The position numbers and the translations under genes were made by a program. DNA of 64,000 nucleotides from Phallusia fumigata. Its lineage: Eukaryota; Chordata; Ascidiacea; Phlebobranchia; Ascidiidae. Of this stretch, positions 37,092-49,595 are shown in pieces. The stretch covers positions 1 to 64,000 of the forward strand of contig QXVZ01007234.1 in the NCBI GenBank assembly GCA_008931825.1. Reading direction: 5' to 3'. The notes under the pieces are model-generated. The model was not told the origin of the DNA and did no database searches. It saw only the letters and a list, made by a program, of their open reading frames with translations. How positions within the stretch are numbered: the stretch's first letter is position 1; every line of letters begins with the position of its first letter.

Positions 37092-39187
37092 TCAGAAGCA
37101 TGGTTCTGAATAGACCATTGCGTACATAGCTTGGCCAGTCAGGTTTTCGTTGCTGAACTTTTGTTGGCCTTCTGTCCTTTGGTCCTCGTTTCCATTCGGC
37201 TTTCTGACATCAACTGCGGTGGCGTACGTTGCCGCTTCGTTCTGGTTTACAATGCAGCCGTAGGCCTCGTTGTAAACGAAACCATAGGCTTGTTTAGCTA
37301 GGCCTTGTGGTCTGTTGGAAACATCCACTGGCTCGGCAAATCTGTATTCTATTCGTGCCGGATTTTCGTCGACAGCAAGATTGCGATTGTTTCCGGTTTC
37401 ATCTTTAGAACAAAGTATGAGTTTGTGGAAAACATATGAACCTGATGTGCATGGAGGAAGAGTTTGATGTAAAAAATGCAGGTTACAAACGGTTTTGATA
37501 CGAAATTATAATGATTTGATAATTCTAATGATTTGATGTGCAAGTACAGACGGTAAGGACGAGGGTTCACAAACTCTCATATAATGTTAATTCTCACCGA
37601 TTTGTACAGACTCGTTCTCTTCTGCTTTTCTTTGTGCCTTGGATCTGAAATTAATAAAAGACAAAAATAGAAACCACAGGCAATGATCGATGGCCGAACC
37701 ACTTTGGTTACCTTTTGCGTCTGCGATATATTAAGAATATGGCCACTAGAATCAAAACCACGATGGGTGAAATCAAGGCTATTGGCGTTGTGCTGCTTCC
37801 TTGCTCTGTAAATTGAACCCGCACTAGAATTTGGTCTACTACTAATGCAAGCGTCTTCAGCCCGCACATGTACAATATTGTTTGTAAATAATTTTGATTT
37901 AATTGGATGTTTCAATTTGTATTTGATAATTTTGGTAAATAACGTGTTAGTTTTTACTTTTTGCTAATTCGTTACACATGGATGGCATAAAACATATTGA
38001 AACACCTAATTGGTTTGGAATACTTCTTTTTGTCGGATTACATTAAAACGTGGACGCATTACAAATTAGGCTAAAATATAACGTCGTCTCACATTGCATT
38101 TGCAAATATGCTTGTTAAATCCGGTATCATTGCGAACTTGCCTGATGAGCCCGTGGTGTTTAATATCGGGATCGGAACTTTGACAACAGTGGTTGTCGTA
38201 GAAGATGTGGTGGCGATGATGGGTGTGGTGGTGTTGGTGGTGGTGTTGGTGGTGGATGTGGTGGTGATGGTGGGTGTGGTGGTGTTTGCGGGTGTAGTGG
38301 AAGTGGTGGGTTTGGTGGTGGTTGTAGTGGGTGTGCTGGTTGTAGTGGTTGTACTGGTAGTACCTGAAACGTACATGTTGGAAAATTATATGTTGAAATT
38401 TTGTAATAGCGATTGGTTTCATACTTGGACAACTAAACATGTTGTTGAACAAACAGGTTATGTTGTTTTCGAAACAACACAAGAAAAAACAAGCCCTTAA
38501 AATCAATTTCGCTTCAGCAAATGCATTTACATTTTTATGCCTCTCCACCTGTTATTCGGTTCTCCATCTCTTCACTGTGTCTGTGTATCATCGAAATTAG
38601 TTCCATCTGTCCGTTGAAACGTTTTTGTGGTTTGGTTTCTCCTTGCACCGATGTAGAATGAGTAGAGTTCAGCTGCGAAAGATGTATCAAGTCACACAAT
38701 CAAACTGCTAACGCATATCAAAGACTTTTAACAAGTTAGAACAGCTTCGACGCAAACAATAACCTCTTTGCAACTTTGATCTCAAGCAAATTTATTCTAA
38801 AACTGGTAATTATGACGGTAACAAAGTACATTATTGCTGAAGAAACAGAATCGTTCTCAAACCAATGTCGTTGCTACGTTTAAATTGTAACTTGCCAACC
38901 AAAATATACTTCATTATAAGCGACAAAATAAACTTCCTTTGTCAGATCTTTCAAACGTGTCATTAAAATTCAGATCTTTGTGTGTTACACAAACCCACCT
39001 TTTGAACGTCCAATCTTTCCAACTTCTGCAGATCTGTTGTTTTAACATTTGCTATTGTGGCGGTACTTGCAGCGCATCCAGCTTCAGCTTGAGCGTATTT
39101 ATAGACAGTCGAGTGCACAATGAGATATTCATATCCTTAGTGTGCATATCGGGTTTAAGCATGCACAAGTCGTGCGGCAGCTTTCAT
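37092..39187 (-). pseudogene. Inverted CTLD receptor gene, broken
   Basis: The only minus-strand member. In gene order: exon 1 39187-38999 (begins MKAAARLVHA, then stops), CTLD second half about 38679-38530 (FYIGARRNQ, then a stop where TQTQW is expected, and cut off after GEPNN), Thr-rich stalk 38363-38142, membrane 37805-37712 (SSTTPIALISPIVVLILVAIF to YRRRKR), 47-base exon 37644-37598 and tail 37402-37092. The 47-base exon reads NESVQIG, so the usual tyrosine is gone. The tail is open and has EYRFAE, AYGFVYNEAYGCI, TYATAVD and MYAMVY. The stalk exon ends in GCAAGT rather than GT. Leader and membrane exons are closest to genes 13 and 14. The CTLD part is dead; the 3' exons look better preserved. 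Confidence 0.7.
38175..38363 (-). repeat. ACC/ACT-rich low-complexity stretch coding the stalk
   Basis: A near-continuous run of Thr codons (ACA, ACC, ACT) on the minus strand; GT-rich on the plus strand. It is the stalk of the inverted gene and is longer than the stalks elsewhere in the window. Such runs expand by slippage. Open frames in other readings here (Val-rich plus, His/Pro-rich minus) are shadows. Confidence 0.6.
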
Positions 39188-39339
39188 TGTTTAAATATGA
39201 TGCCCTTTTCAACGTTTAAACGACGGTTACTATTTTCTGAAGACACATATCAATTATAAATATTCCTAGGGAAACGGATAATACTTTCACTATTTTTTTC
39301 CGATTTGCGGCCAAAGCATGGAGTGCAACATTTTAACTC

Positions 39340-39960
39340 CACACGTGGACCGCCTGTTCACGCCCGGGCAAATCGCCTACCACCAGAAACGATAAAGATT
39401 TCCTAACCAGAATTTCAGCTATTACTTGATTTGGGAATTATTCGGCTGTCTTCCAGTCCATGGTCATCGTCCTTACACATGGTACCCAAAGCGTCCGGAG
39501 GCGCTTGAATGCGGTAACTGAGGCGGATCGATATTCACTTCCGCATGTTCAAGATTTCTCCGCGCACTTGACCGGTGCCACATTTTTTTCCAAAATAGGC
39601 TTGGTTTGTGGTTAAAAAGTGGACCACTCGCAACCTGCGGCAAAAAATGCTTTAATTGTAGACGCGTCACAAGCAGCCGTCGGAGCAGTTTTGGAACAAC
39701 GCGTTAACAATCGGTGGAAACCTTTGGCGTTTCAAGTAAACGCCTGCATCCAGCAGAACTGAATTACAGCACCTTTGGCCGCGAACTGCTGGTAATGTAT
39801 TTAGCTTGGAGGAAGGACTTTCACCAAATACACTGATCATAAACTACTAATATTCGCACTGAGCAAAGCTAGATCTCTGGTCAAGACGTCAGCAGCGTCA
39901 TCTCTCATACAGTTAGGAATTTCCCCATTCATGCTTGATTAAGCTTCACCGAACCGTAAG
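39340..39960 (+). mobile_element. Ty3/gypsy retrotransposon pol fossil
   Basis: Conceptual reading shows gypsy-type reverse transcriptase words (YSLPHVQDFSAHL) followed by RNase H words (DASQAAVGAVLEQ, ELNYS-like, TDHK). The part between them is missing, and several breaks are present. It is an old, inactive fragment. Clear terminal repeats are not identified; DNA at 39985-40170 may include an LTR border, since a GGTGACGAGGAAC leader-like motif occurs near 40155. Confidence 0.6.
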
Positions 39961-41183
39961 ATACGTCACGCGCTTTTTTCTTTTTGTAACGTGATTTCTC
40001 TCGCTTATTTCTCGCTTGCAATTATTCTAATTTCAACTCGTACGAATAAACATTGCTACTTTGTATGTTATTTTTATCAATAAAAAATTCACCTACAAAA
40101 AAATTAAATTCCATTGAAACCAAAACGGGTTTTGAGGCACTTTGTGTGTGTTGGTGACGAGGAACCTCTCCGCAGGAAGGCTGGTCACGCGTCGCTCGGG
40201 GTTTTTCAAATCCTAATGATCATAGTAAACTAATTTATTGTCGTTTTTTAACCAATGCAGGCGAATCGACTTACCTATAGTTGGTTATTTTGTGCATGTT
40301 TTCCGTTTGGTTTTTATAGTCGTTATTGCAGTATCAACGCGAGCGAAAATAGACAGTTTTGATTAGACGAACACTGCTGTCATCCTTTATTTGATGACAA
40401 CCTGAAACACATTCCAATCTTTCAAAAATCGACATCAGATTTTATTGGTCGCCTACATTTGTCACTGACCTTTTTTACTAAACTAAGGTTAACAGCTCCA
40501 TTTTTAGATCATTTTCTGGCCCTTCATCAGTTTCATCAACAACAACAACAACAACAAATGGTAGTGGAAAAGAGTGCCCTTGGTATTCAATTGCCAGGTT
40601 ATCTAAACCACACACTGCAATTACTGCTGCGAGAATAGGATATCAGTTTAAAATTGGTTGAAGCCAACTTTATGTCCTTTTCAAAGTCATGTCGACAAAA
40701 TTTTTCGGACAAAGGCATTACCAGTGCAGCAGTAAATATTTAGAAAAGCAAATGATCCAATTTTTTTAAAAACTAGTTGAACTTACAGATTGTATTTCGT
40801 ATATGTCCGAATGTTTTCAGCTCGCTGCGCTGGCGGATGATTAGTAGCAATGCAACATCAGGACAAAGTGATTCAAACACCNTGAATTGGAAACATTCCT
40901 ACTTAATTTTTGAATAGTCTTCTTTCCATGACTTAAGTGACACAATAATAATTTGAAAAATACTTTAGCGCGATTACCGGATGGTCATTTCCGTAAACCT
41001 CACCATGAAAAAAATATCAGTTTGTTCATGAAACGAACTACAAACAGCGGTATTGTAATTTTAAGCTTTCGGGTAAAAGATTACCCCTACCGTAAGGGTT
41101 TTGAAATTACTTACATGAAAGTATTGTAAGTTTTGACCATGCATCGATGTTGCAACTCTTATTTTACACAAGCCTTTTTGTAG
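39961..41183. other. Spacer: repeat copy 2, assembly N, intron remnant of gene 9
   Basis: It holds copy 2 of the unclassified minus-strand repeat (about 40275-40880), the N at 40882, and from 40884 on an intron that matches the one before gene 11 exon 2 (50445-50740). No exon 1 for gene 9 is present. Confidence 0.6.
40275..40880 (-). repeat. Unclassified minus-strand coding repeat, copy 2
   Basis: It shares GTTGGTTATTTTGT, TTTGTCACT, CTTCATCAGTTTC and the (CAA)n-AATGGTAGTG tract with copy 1 near 9320-9560. The minus strand reads EYQGHSFPLPFVVVV-like in the conserved patch. It is partial and broken, and ends at the N at 40882. Confidence 0.5.
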
Positions 41184-43234
41184 CATTTTATTACTCATTC
41201 TACATCGGTGCAAGGAGGAACCAAAGAACAAACACGTTTCAATGGACAGATGGAACAAATGTTGATGATACACAGACACAGTGGGGAGAAGGAGAACCGG
41301 ATAACAGCGAAGGAAATGACGATTGTGTGACAATGGGAGGGTACCGAAAACCAGCAGTTTTTAAGTGGTTCGATACCCATTGTTCACTTCCTGCAAGCTT
41401 CATTTGTCAATCAAGTATTTTGGGTATGTTTAGTCATAACTCATGTTGAAAGAACAGAAAAATATTTTACCTGCCGATTGTTTATCAAAGGTCGATATGC
41501 AACCCCTGGCTAGCGTCCCACGATCGTGAGGATTATTCATGGCACACTAAGAGTTCGTATTCTAATACATATATGAGCCAAGTTAAACGACCTTCTTGTT
41601 ATTTTATCGCTAGTGTAGTGCAACTGTAAGAAAAGGCGATAGATGTCAACAGCCTTTCACAGATTGTAACAATTTGCGTTGCATGACGTCTTCAACGTAG
41701 CACACGAAGTCATTAACATTTTCACATCATTTGTAAAATGGCACACTGCGTTTAAAAGCTTGCTGACCACTACCTTACTCGAATAGACGCTGCAAAACAT
41801 TTTATTTTAAATTGTTGAAATAGTCTGCTCAACTTGTTTAAACGTTTTAGTGCATACTGGTCAAAATAGGGATTTACAATCAACAATGTTGCGGATTCGA
41901 TGACAACCCGACGTATGTGTAAACAACTATCTTGCTAATATCTCTATTTTAGTGACCACTACAACTTCTACAAAAACGACGACAACTACAACCACAGCTG
42001 CCAAAAGTTCAAGTTTATCAATACAAACCATAAGAATGACAAGTACATTTCCTGCAACACACAGTCTGACAACCTACCATCAAATAAGCGGTAAAAAATG
42101 TGTATAAATGTTGTCAGTTTTGTATTATCAAAATTCATTGTAATTAAGTTGAGTTTATTATAATTTATAACTGAGTATAATTCAACAGAGACATATGGAT
42201 TTACAGCAAGAATTTATACAACCACTGTACGAGGTCAAACAGGTATGACAAGTTGTTCATTACAGACTAAAAGGCTGTTGAGTACATTTTCAGCCTAACA
42301 TACTTTTTGTTACAGTGGTAGTCAGTGTTTTTAAAATTGCACTTTATTGCTGATACTACAGTAACAAAATGTAAACCTTAAACCTGCTAATTCATAATTG
42401 CTTAAATAACAGTGCAGTTTAATTGATGGACCAAACAGACTAAGATATTGGCAATATTCAGGTTCAAAAGTGAAAACTGTTTGTGTTGTTAGATGATGAA
42501 AGTAGCTCCTTACTAATGGCTGTGGTCTCATCAGTTATCGGATGTGTCATTGTGGTTGCGTCTATGGCAGCAATATGTTTCATCTATCGTAGACGTACAA
42601 GGTAACTAAGGCGGTTCGAAAACGATATTTGATCGTCTGTATGAAAAATTTTCGTGTATTTTCGTACATTTTAGATCCAAAGCGAACACAAAAGCCAGAA
42701 AACACGAATATGCAGACATCGGTAAGAATTTTATCAAAATAAACCGTTGGTCCTGGGCTCTGTAATTGTGCACGTTTAAAATACGTCGGAAAACCATTTT
42801 TATTGCGTAATTTGAGACCAATATGTTTTGGCAAACCTTTTTTCACACCAAACATGTGTGTTAATGGGTTTTCGAATGTTTATTGGTAAAACATAGGTGG
42901 GTGGAATTAAAAACGTTTTCTTTAATGTAACACGTTATGAATGTAATAATAACGAATTATATTCGTAATAATAATACACTTTTAATAAGAAGCCGAAATT
43001 GGGCCGCAAATACGTTCCATCTCAAACCATGCATCAGGATACGTCAACGTTTCCATTGATGAAATCAAAATGAATCAACTACGAAATGACAAATGTGTGC
43101 AGTTAACGACCATATCACACACGACCGGAAAAGAAATTGCAGATCATAATTACGAATATATTGCAAATACATATCTGACACCTAATATTGCAAGCAGAAA
43201 CGAAACTGCGATTCCATACGAGTATGATAACTAA
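41184..43234 (+). CDS. Gene 9: CTLD receptor with type B tail, exon 1 absent
   Basis: Exons 41184-41423, 41953-42090, 42189-42242, 42493-42601, 42675-42721 and 42990-43234 keep one frame. The CTLD half has FYIGARRNQ, GEGEPDNSEGNDDC, GYRKPAVFKWFD and SFICQ, so EPD replaces EPN, as in genes 10 and 11. Stalk and one micro-exon (ETYGFTARIYTTTV) precede the membrane exon (ESSSLLMAVVSSVIGC to YRRRTR). The next exon gives KHEYADIG. The tail acceptor has shifted two bases to AATAAG and the frame holds. The tail has GYVNVS, NYEYIANTYLTP and PYEYDN. No signal peptide or first CTLD half is found; the N at 40882 suggests it is missing from the assembly rather than lost. Confidence 0.7.
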
Positions 43235-44933
43235 ACTTATCGAAAAAATGATTAAAATAGAAAATTAACTAGTCCATACCAATGAAGTCCCAAATACAAA
43301 AACACACCAGTTGTTGTATTATTTTGATTTATTGCGGCACAGACGCGCAAAAAACTGTTATAATTGTAGTCCGAAAACGTATTTGTTTTCAAATGCATTT
43401 GAAGTGGTAAATTAAACGTCGCTGTTTGCAACAATACATCTTTGTTGGTTGTTAAAATTATTTTATTTTATTTGACACATTTTTTATGGCAGAGCAATAG
43501 AAAGCTCCATTTGTATTGTTTACCATGGGTATATTACTGACAGAAAGGGAAGTTTTTAAAGCATAAACCGGTCGTGTGGCGAATTAAAAATGTCAATTCT
43601 TAATTGGTTTGGCGCTTTTTTAAAATTAAATTGCAAAGATATCGCAATACTTGGAATCACCAAAAAGGAGAAATACACAGAATGATTTGAGTGTCCTATT
43701 ATAGTACATCCGAAACTGGAATCGTCTGTATTAAGCACCCGTGGTTCAGGACGATTTCTGCACTAATGCACCTTTCACCAAAAAGGAGGTTTTAAAACCC
43801 AAAATACTTGAGACTTTGGCTTTCGATTATGAGAAGGCTCGGTGCAAAAAGAATGACAATTCCCTTTTTGAGACTAACCTTGTTTGCATTAGATAAAGTT
43901 TTTACCACATTTGTTTATTTTTAACTTCAACAAAAAGAATTTTCAGCGATCGCATAGTTGCCCGTTTGCAAAAAAATCCATTGTTTTTCCAACGCATGAT
44001 TATAACCCATGTCTCCGAAGCGCATAGTATGTCGATATTAGATGAAATTAAAACCTAAACAAATCAGGCAATATCAACATTCAGTGTTCATCAGCAGTGT
44101 ACAACGTTATTTTAACATTCGAAACTTTGGTGAAGACGCAGACAAAACGAACCACTACAAAAAAGTTAATTATACCCCATGGGCATTAACAAATACACCA
44201 CTAAATAATTGTTGTTGAAAAAAACCATCAACTGCGCCTAATGTTGTGATGACTCATGTTAAAGTTGATGTGCAATACAGAGTGGAAAAGCGAAATCAGA
44301 CTGTCTCATCAGGTTAGGATTACCCAGAAGAATTAGGAGCGTTCAACAATGTTTTCATGTATTTTTGTGCCGAAAATATGAGAGCAATTCAATCAATAAA
44401 TTTGTGCCAATTCCTCATGGTAAGTCTTCATTGAAAACTTGAATTAGGTTTCCATTTTTGTTTGTTTTTCTAATAACTTATGTTTCTTTTTGTGTCATTG
44501 TGTAAAAATGTTGCCAACTACTGGAATACTTGTATATTGTAAAAATAGCAAACACATTGTCACAGGCAGCAACTAATAGACAACGCATGCTTTCGTTGAT
44601 GTATTTGTAAAGCATGAATCAGGGTGCAAACTGAATCGTGACGTCAACTCTCTTGTGCAATCCTATTGTGAAGTCTATTGTATCTTGTACGCAGGGTTGG
44701 TGAGACTATTACCATTTCTTTTAGGTAAGTATTGTTAATGAAGATTAGTTACCTGTGTTCGTACATAGAAACGGGTATACAATAATGTGGCATGTCAGCG
44801 TTTTCTTAGATCTAGTTCCATTAGAGCAGGAACTGTTCACATTCGGCTAATTTGTATACCACTGCTTTGAAAGGTCGTTTAATAGAATTATATTGTAAAC
44901 ATTGTTTCAGTTGTGAAAGTGGTTAAAGACAAA
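43235..44933. other. Spacer with the gene 10 promoter block
   Basis: No coding exon. The middle (43790-44330) recurs in the spacer before gene 6 (about 23040-23660). The proximal block is at 44568-44706. Confidence 0.5.
44568..44706 (+). promoter_or_regulatory. Proximal upstream block of gene 10
   Basis: ACAACGCATGC, AAGCATGAATCAGGGTG, a perfect TGACGTCA at 44639-44646, ACTCTCTTGTGCAATCC and a GGTTG|GTGAGA donor-like end. The ATG is about 295 bases downstream, after a TTTCAG acceptor. Confidence 0.6.
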
Positions 44934-47900
44934 ATGAAAATTGCCGGGTTTATCATCCTGTCCATTGTGCAACTTGTTGGGGCGGAAACGTGGCTTACTT
45001 TTCAAGGAAACGAATATCTCATTGTTCACTCTCCAAAAGTGAATTCGTATGGAGAAGCTGAAGCTAAGTGTGCTGAAAGAAGTGCTACTCTGGCAAACGT
45101 TAAAACGACAGAACTTCACAACTTCCTGGCGGAAAAAATTGGAGCTTTGACAGATGGGTCGGTTTAGATGTATTTCAATTAAAAAATATATTCTTAATGA
45201 TTTAGACAATCCTGAACCCCGTTCTTTATATTTTTCTGCTATTTATCAATAGTCTAGAAGCCCGGGTAAAACTACTTTATTTAATTCGCGAATCATCATT
45301 TTGGTTTAATCCACGCAAAACGCCTGTATTTAAAATGCGATTCAAAACTACAACGGTTCAAGTTTCTGTTGTGCTTCCTGTCACATCGCACAAAACAAAA
45401 CGGTGACGAATCTATGCTTCCGTCCGGCATTAATCCACGTTATATGTCTTGTTAATACCGGTTTGACAAAACGTTAGTTTAGGAATAAGTTTTCCTACAC
45501 ACTAAATTTGACACACCAATATAAAGGCGCTTCACAAAGCGGTTACGTTTTGTTGAACGCGTGTATTTTGCGCTTTTGGTCGTACGGGTGAAATAATATC
45601 GCCTCCTCTTTGCCACCAAATCTTTTGTTTTCATCCAAGTTGATGTAAGTCCTTCCTGCTTAAGAACTTCAATGTAGAGGAAATAAAAATCCTTGGCTTA
45701 GGTAGCATAAAATTTTTGCATGGCTTAGGTAGCATAAAAATAAATCAAAATATGCATTAGCTCCGTCTCCAGATGATCATTGCCTTCAAATTTACCATGC
45801 TTGTTTCAAAAATCATCAACTTTAAAGGATGCAATTTCAAACAAACTTTCGCAACATTTGGTTTTCGTAAGGATTTTATAATTACTTACAAAAAGTATTG
45901 TAAGTTTTCACTTGTCATCGTTGTTGGAACTCTTTTATTTCACATGAACCATTTTGTAGCATTTTATTTCTCATTCTACATCGGTGCAAGGAGGAACCAA
46001 TATACAAACACGTTTCAATGGACAGATGGGACAAATGTTGATGATACACAGACACAGTGGGGAGAAGGAGAACCGGATAACAGCGAAGGAAATGACGATT
46101 GTGTGATAATGGGAGGGTACCGAAAACCAGCAGTTTTTACGTGGTTCGATACCCATTGTTCAAGTCCTTCAAGCTTTATTTGTCAAGCAAATATTTTGGG
46201 TATGTTTAGTATTTAACATAACTAATGTTTAAACAAACGAATATTACTTTACCTGAAGATTGTTTAACAAAGGTCAATATGCAAACCCTTGGCACGCGTA
46301 CCACGATCGCGATAACTACTCATAGATAGCATGCCAATTTACGAGTTCATATTCTAATACATATATGAGCCAAATTCAGAGAGATATTTGTTATTTTATC
46401 GCAAAGTGTAGTGCAACTGTAACAAAAGGCGAGCACATGCAAAGCAGCCTTTCACTGATTGTGACAATTAGCGTTGCTGTGACGTCATCAACGTAGCAGG
46501 CGAAGTCATTAACATTTTAACATAATTTGTGAAATGACACACTGCGTTCAAACGGTTACCGAACACTGTCTTAATAGACGCTGTAAAACTTCTAATTGAA
46601 AATTGTAAAATAAATTGTCGCTCAACTTGCTTAAACGTGTTAGTAGATATTAGCCAAAAAGGGGATTACAGACAACAAAGTTTGTGGATTCGTTGACAAG
46701 TCGAAATATGTTTAAACAACTAATCTGCTATCTATGTTTTAGTGACAACCTCATCTTCTACTACCACGACGACAACTAGAACTACAGCTGCAAAAAGTTC
46801 AACATTACAAACTGCAAGATTGACAAGCACGTTTTTTACAACCCACAGTTCGACAACCAAGCATCATATAAGTGGTAAATAGTTGTGTATAAATGTTGTC
46901 AGCTTTATAACATTAAATTTTATCATAATTCAACGGAAACAACTAGATTTAACTTATAGCCAGAATTTATAACACCACTGTACAAGATCGAGCAGGTATG
47001 ACAAATTCTTTATTTGGTGCATTTCCCTTATCTCATATTCTGATAACCACACATTTTAAAATTTGGTCGATAAACGTTAGTTTCACAATATGACCGTTTG
47101 ATTTGTATCAACAGAAACATCCGGATTTTCAGACAGCACTTATAAACACCACTGCACAAGATCAACCAGGTACGAAAAGTTTATTGTTGCAGTTATGTGT
47201 TTGTATCCTTTTTGCACAATCCGACATTTAATACCCGTTTCGTCGCGAAAATTCAGTCACACCTAATACCTGGATAAGGTCTGCTAAAACGGAACCTACA
47301 ATAGCACACCACACAATGTCAGCAGCAGTTCAAAAAAAATCACAAATCGAAATAAACTCAAAATAAATCTAAAAAAAGACTCCATTTTACTCAACATTTC
47401 GAGTGTAAACCTCTGAGGTGTAGAAAAAAGTTTACTGTGGAAAACCCGTTGCCTGCAAGTGCAACTTAAACAACAACAAAAAGACATGACACATATAATT
47501 TTTTGCTATTGCCGGCCGCATTACAGACATTATTTTACTCACGGCCGCCACATAGGCGACGAGATACAAAAAATGTAGGGGGCAGATGTCCTTCACCACA
47601 CACTATATTTTGACGTCACAAAAAGTGTAGAGTCGCAGTATTCCAACACACATGACAGAACTTTCAGCAAGAGAATGTTGGTTGGTTATTTCTTTTGCTT
47701 GTATAAAAAAAACAACGCTGTTCCATCAGGTGCAAGCGCAAAACTGTTCTGCTGCCGCAGTCAAGTTTCAGCGGCTAAATACACGTGTGAGAAACCAACT
47801 AAAGTCCTGACAGCGGCGCGCGTAAAGTCAATAAAACTTGAAGCTGTCTCCACAAACAGCACGTTATTAAAATGTAATCTAATCGTTTATTACTGCATAA

Positions 47901-48942
47901 TATCATTGTGATGCAACAATAACCGTCGATTTATGGGCAACATTTGCCAATTTGACGTCATAAACGTCGTAATATGCGAAACTCAAAATTATTTTATGTA
48001 GGTTGTTTTTTCACCTTGTCAATTCAACTTATTTTAAAGCAAACTAATTTCTAAAATTGTAACAAAATAAGTTTTTTATTTACTCCCTCTTACCAGCCTA
48101 AGAGTTTTTAACAATGCACAGCCGCCAATTACATAGACTTCGAAATACATGTGCACGGCCGCATTTAACGGTACCTGCAGGCTGCAGCCACATGCGGCCG
48201 TACGGCCGAAGGTTGTGCACCCCTGGGATAGTTGCTTTTTTCAATGGATTAAAGTGAAAACCGTTTGCACAAAAACTGGATATAGTTCGGCAAATCCATC
48301 GGTTTATATATCAGCATAATATGTAAATTTGGTTTGGAGTAACGGTAAATGTATTGCAACTAAGCTATAAATGGTGCAAGCAAACCACGCTTTTGTTATT
48401 GGGCAAATTTAAAAGTTGAAACAAATATTTTTTAGACAAGGAAAGTGACTCATTACTAGCAGCTGTGATTTCATCTGTTGCTGGATGCGTAATCGTGGTT
48501 GCATCTGTGGCAGCAATATTTATCATCTGTCGCAAACGCACTAGGTAACTTGTGATAAGGCAATGGTCAGTAGGCATTGGTTTCGTTTTATTTTAAATTT
48601 CAGATCCAAAGCGAACTCAAATGCCACAGAAAACAAAAATGCAGAAATTGGTGAGAAATTTACAAAAAAAAACTTATTGTTAGTCCTGGACTCTGTCAGA
48701 CGTACTATCACAACATGTCACTAAACCAAAATAAAATGATTTAAGATTTTCGAAATTTTTGTTACATTAAATCATATTTGCGTTTTTCCAAAATACGTGT
48801 TTTTTAACAAAAAATGCGTGATAAAACCCATCAAGTTATTTCCAATCACAATTTATCACAAACAGAAAACGCTCATGTGAGGAATGAGAATGATGTTAAC
48901 AAGACAGAAGATCAACAGCAACATGCCTATGGCTCCGTCTAA
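44934..48942 (+). pseudogene. Gene 10: decayed CTLD receptor, truncated type A tail
   Basis: Exon 1 44934-45153 (MKIAGFIILSIVQLVGA; donor reads cagAT, so the frame runs to a stop at 45167), CTLD half 45960-46199 (GEPDNSEGNDDC, KPAVFTWFD, SFICQ), stalk 46743-46874, micro-exon reduced to 46960-46995, micro-exon 47115-47169 with one extra base, membrane 48436-48544 (ESDSLLAAVISSVAGC), 47-base exon 48604-48650 and a tail starting near 48814. The 47-base exon reads NKNAEIG, so the tyrosine is replaced by Asn. The tail lacks an AG acceptor and ends at YGSV, where it joins spacer DNA (like 23634 on). Several splice and frame faults together make a working receptor unlikely. A short secreted CTLD fragment from exon 1 is formally possible. 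Confidence 0.7.
47505..48232. mobile_element. hAT-like insertion in a gene 10 intron
   Basis: The right end reversed begins CCAGGGGTGCACAACC, followed by CGGCCGTACGGCCGCATG, a usual hAT terminal look. CGGCCG-rich words also mark the left part (near 47510-47555). The matching intron of gene 11 (52010-52300) lacks the segment, which fixes the insertion. No transposase is seen. Confidence 0.55.
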
Positions 48943-49595
48943 TGTGCAATCCAGTTGGTAGAAAAACGAAAACAATAACTTCTCAGCGGGCTTAGAGCGA
49001 CAATAAGGAATGTAAGGGTTTGGTGATAGTTTTGTCTTCAAAGTTGTTCATTGCTTTCATGACCGACATATAAGATCCACATATAAGACCCTTGCATTTG
49101 TGGTTATACAAGTACACAAATGCATCCAAGGTTTTGAAACGAAAGGAAGAATTCGGTTTCCGATTTATTTTTTGTTCCTTTTCTTAACGCTTTTTCGTAT
49201 CATTGTGTAAAACGGATACTAATTATTAGCATGTTTGCATACCAATTGAAAAAAAACATTCTCACAGGCAGCGACTGAGAAGACAACGCATGCATTCGTG
49301 GTTGTATTAGGAAAGCATGAATCAGGGTGCAAATTGAATCGTGACGTCAGCCTCCTTGTATCTGTTACACAGAGTTGGTGAGACTAATGACATGTTGCTC
49401 AGCCAAGTAATGTTTGTAGGATTACAAATACATGTGTGCGTACCTAGAAACGAGTATACAATATTGTAGCAAGTCTGAATTTACTTAGACGTAGTGACAG
49501 TTGAGCGGGATTTGTTTTCATTCGGATCAGATAACAGATTTGCTTGTAGGTCAACAAACAGTTAAATTAGGATCGTTGTTTCAGCTGAAGCCAAA
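48943..49595. other. Spacer with the gene 11 promoter block
   Basis: It begins at the junction where the gene 10 tail is cut. The proximal block is at 49265-49385. No coding exon is seen. Confidence 0.5.
49265..49385 (+). promoter_or_regulatory. Proximal upstream block of gene 11
   Basis: ACAACGCATGCATTCG, AAGCATGAATCAGGGTG, TGACGTCA at 49342-49349, GCCTCCTTGTAT and GAGTTG|GTGAGA. Part of the block (CAATCC) is deleted relative to gene 10. Confidence 0.6.

Noticed and set aside
38066-38548. Long minus-strand frames rich in His/Pro and a Val-rich plus-strand frame
   Set aside because: They are other readings of the Thr-rich stalk exon of the inverted gene.
39985-40170. A complete LTR next to the gypsy fossil
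   Set aside because: Only an AT-rich border and a leader-like motif are visible; no matching repeat pair was found.
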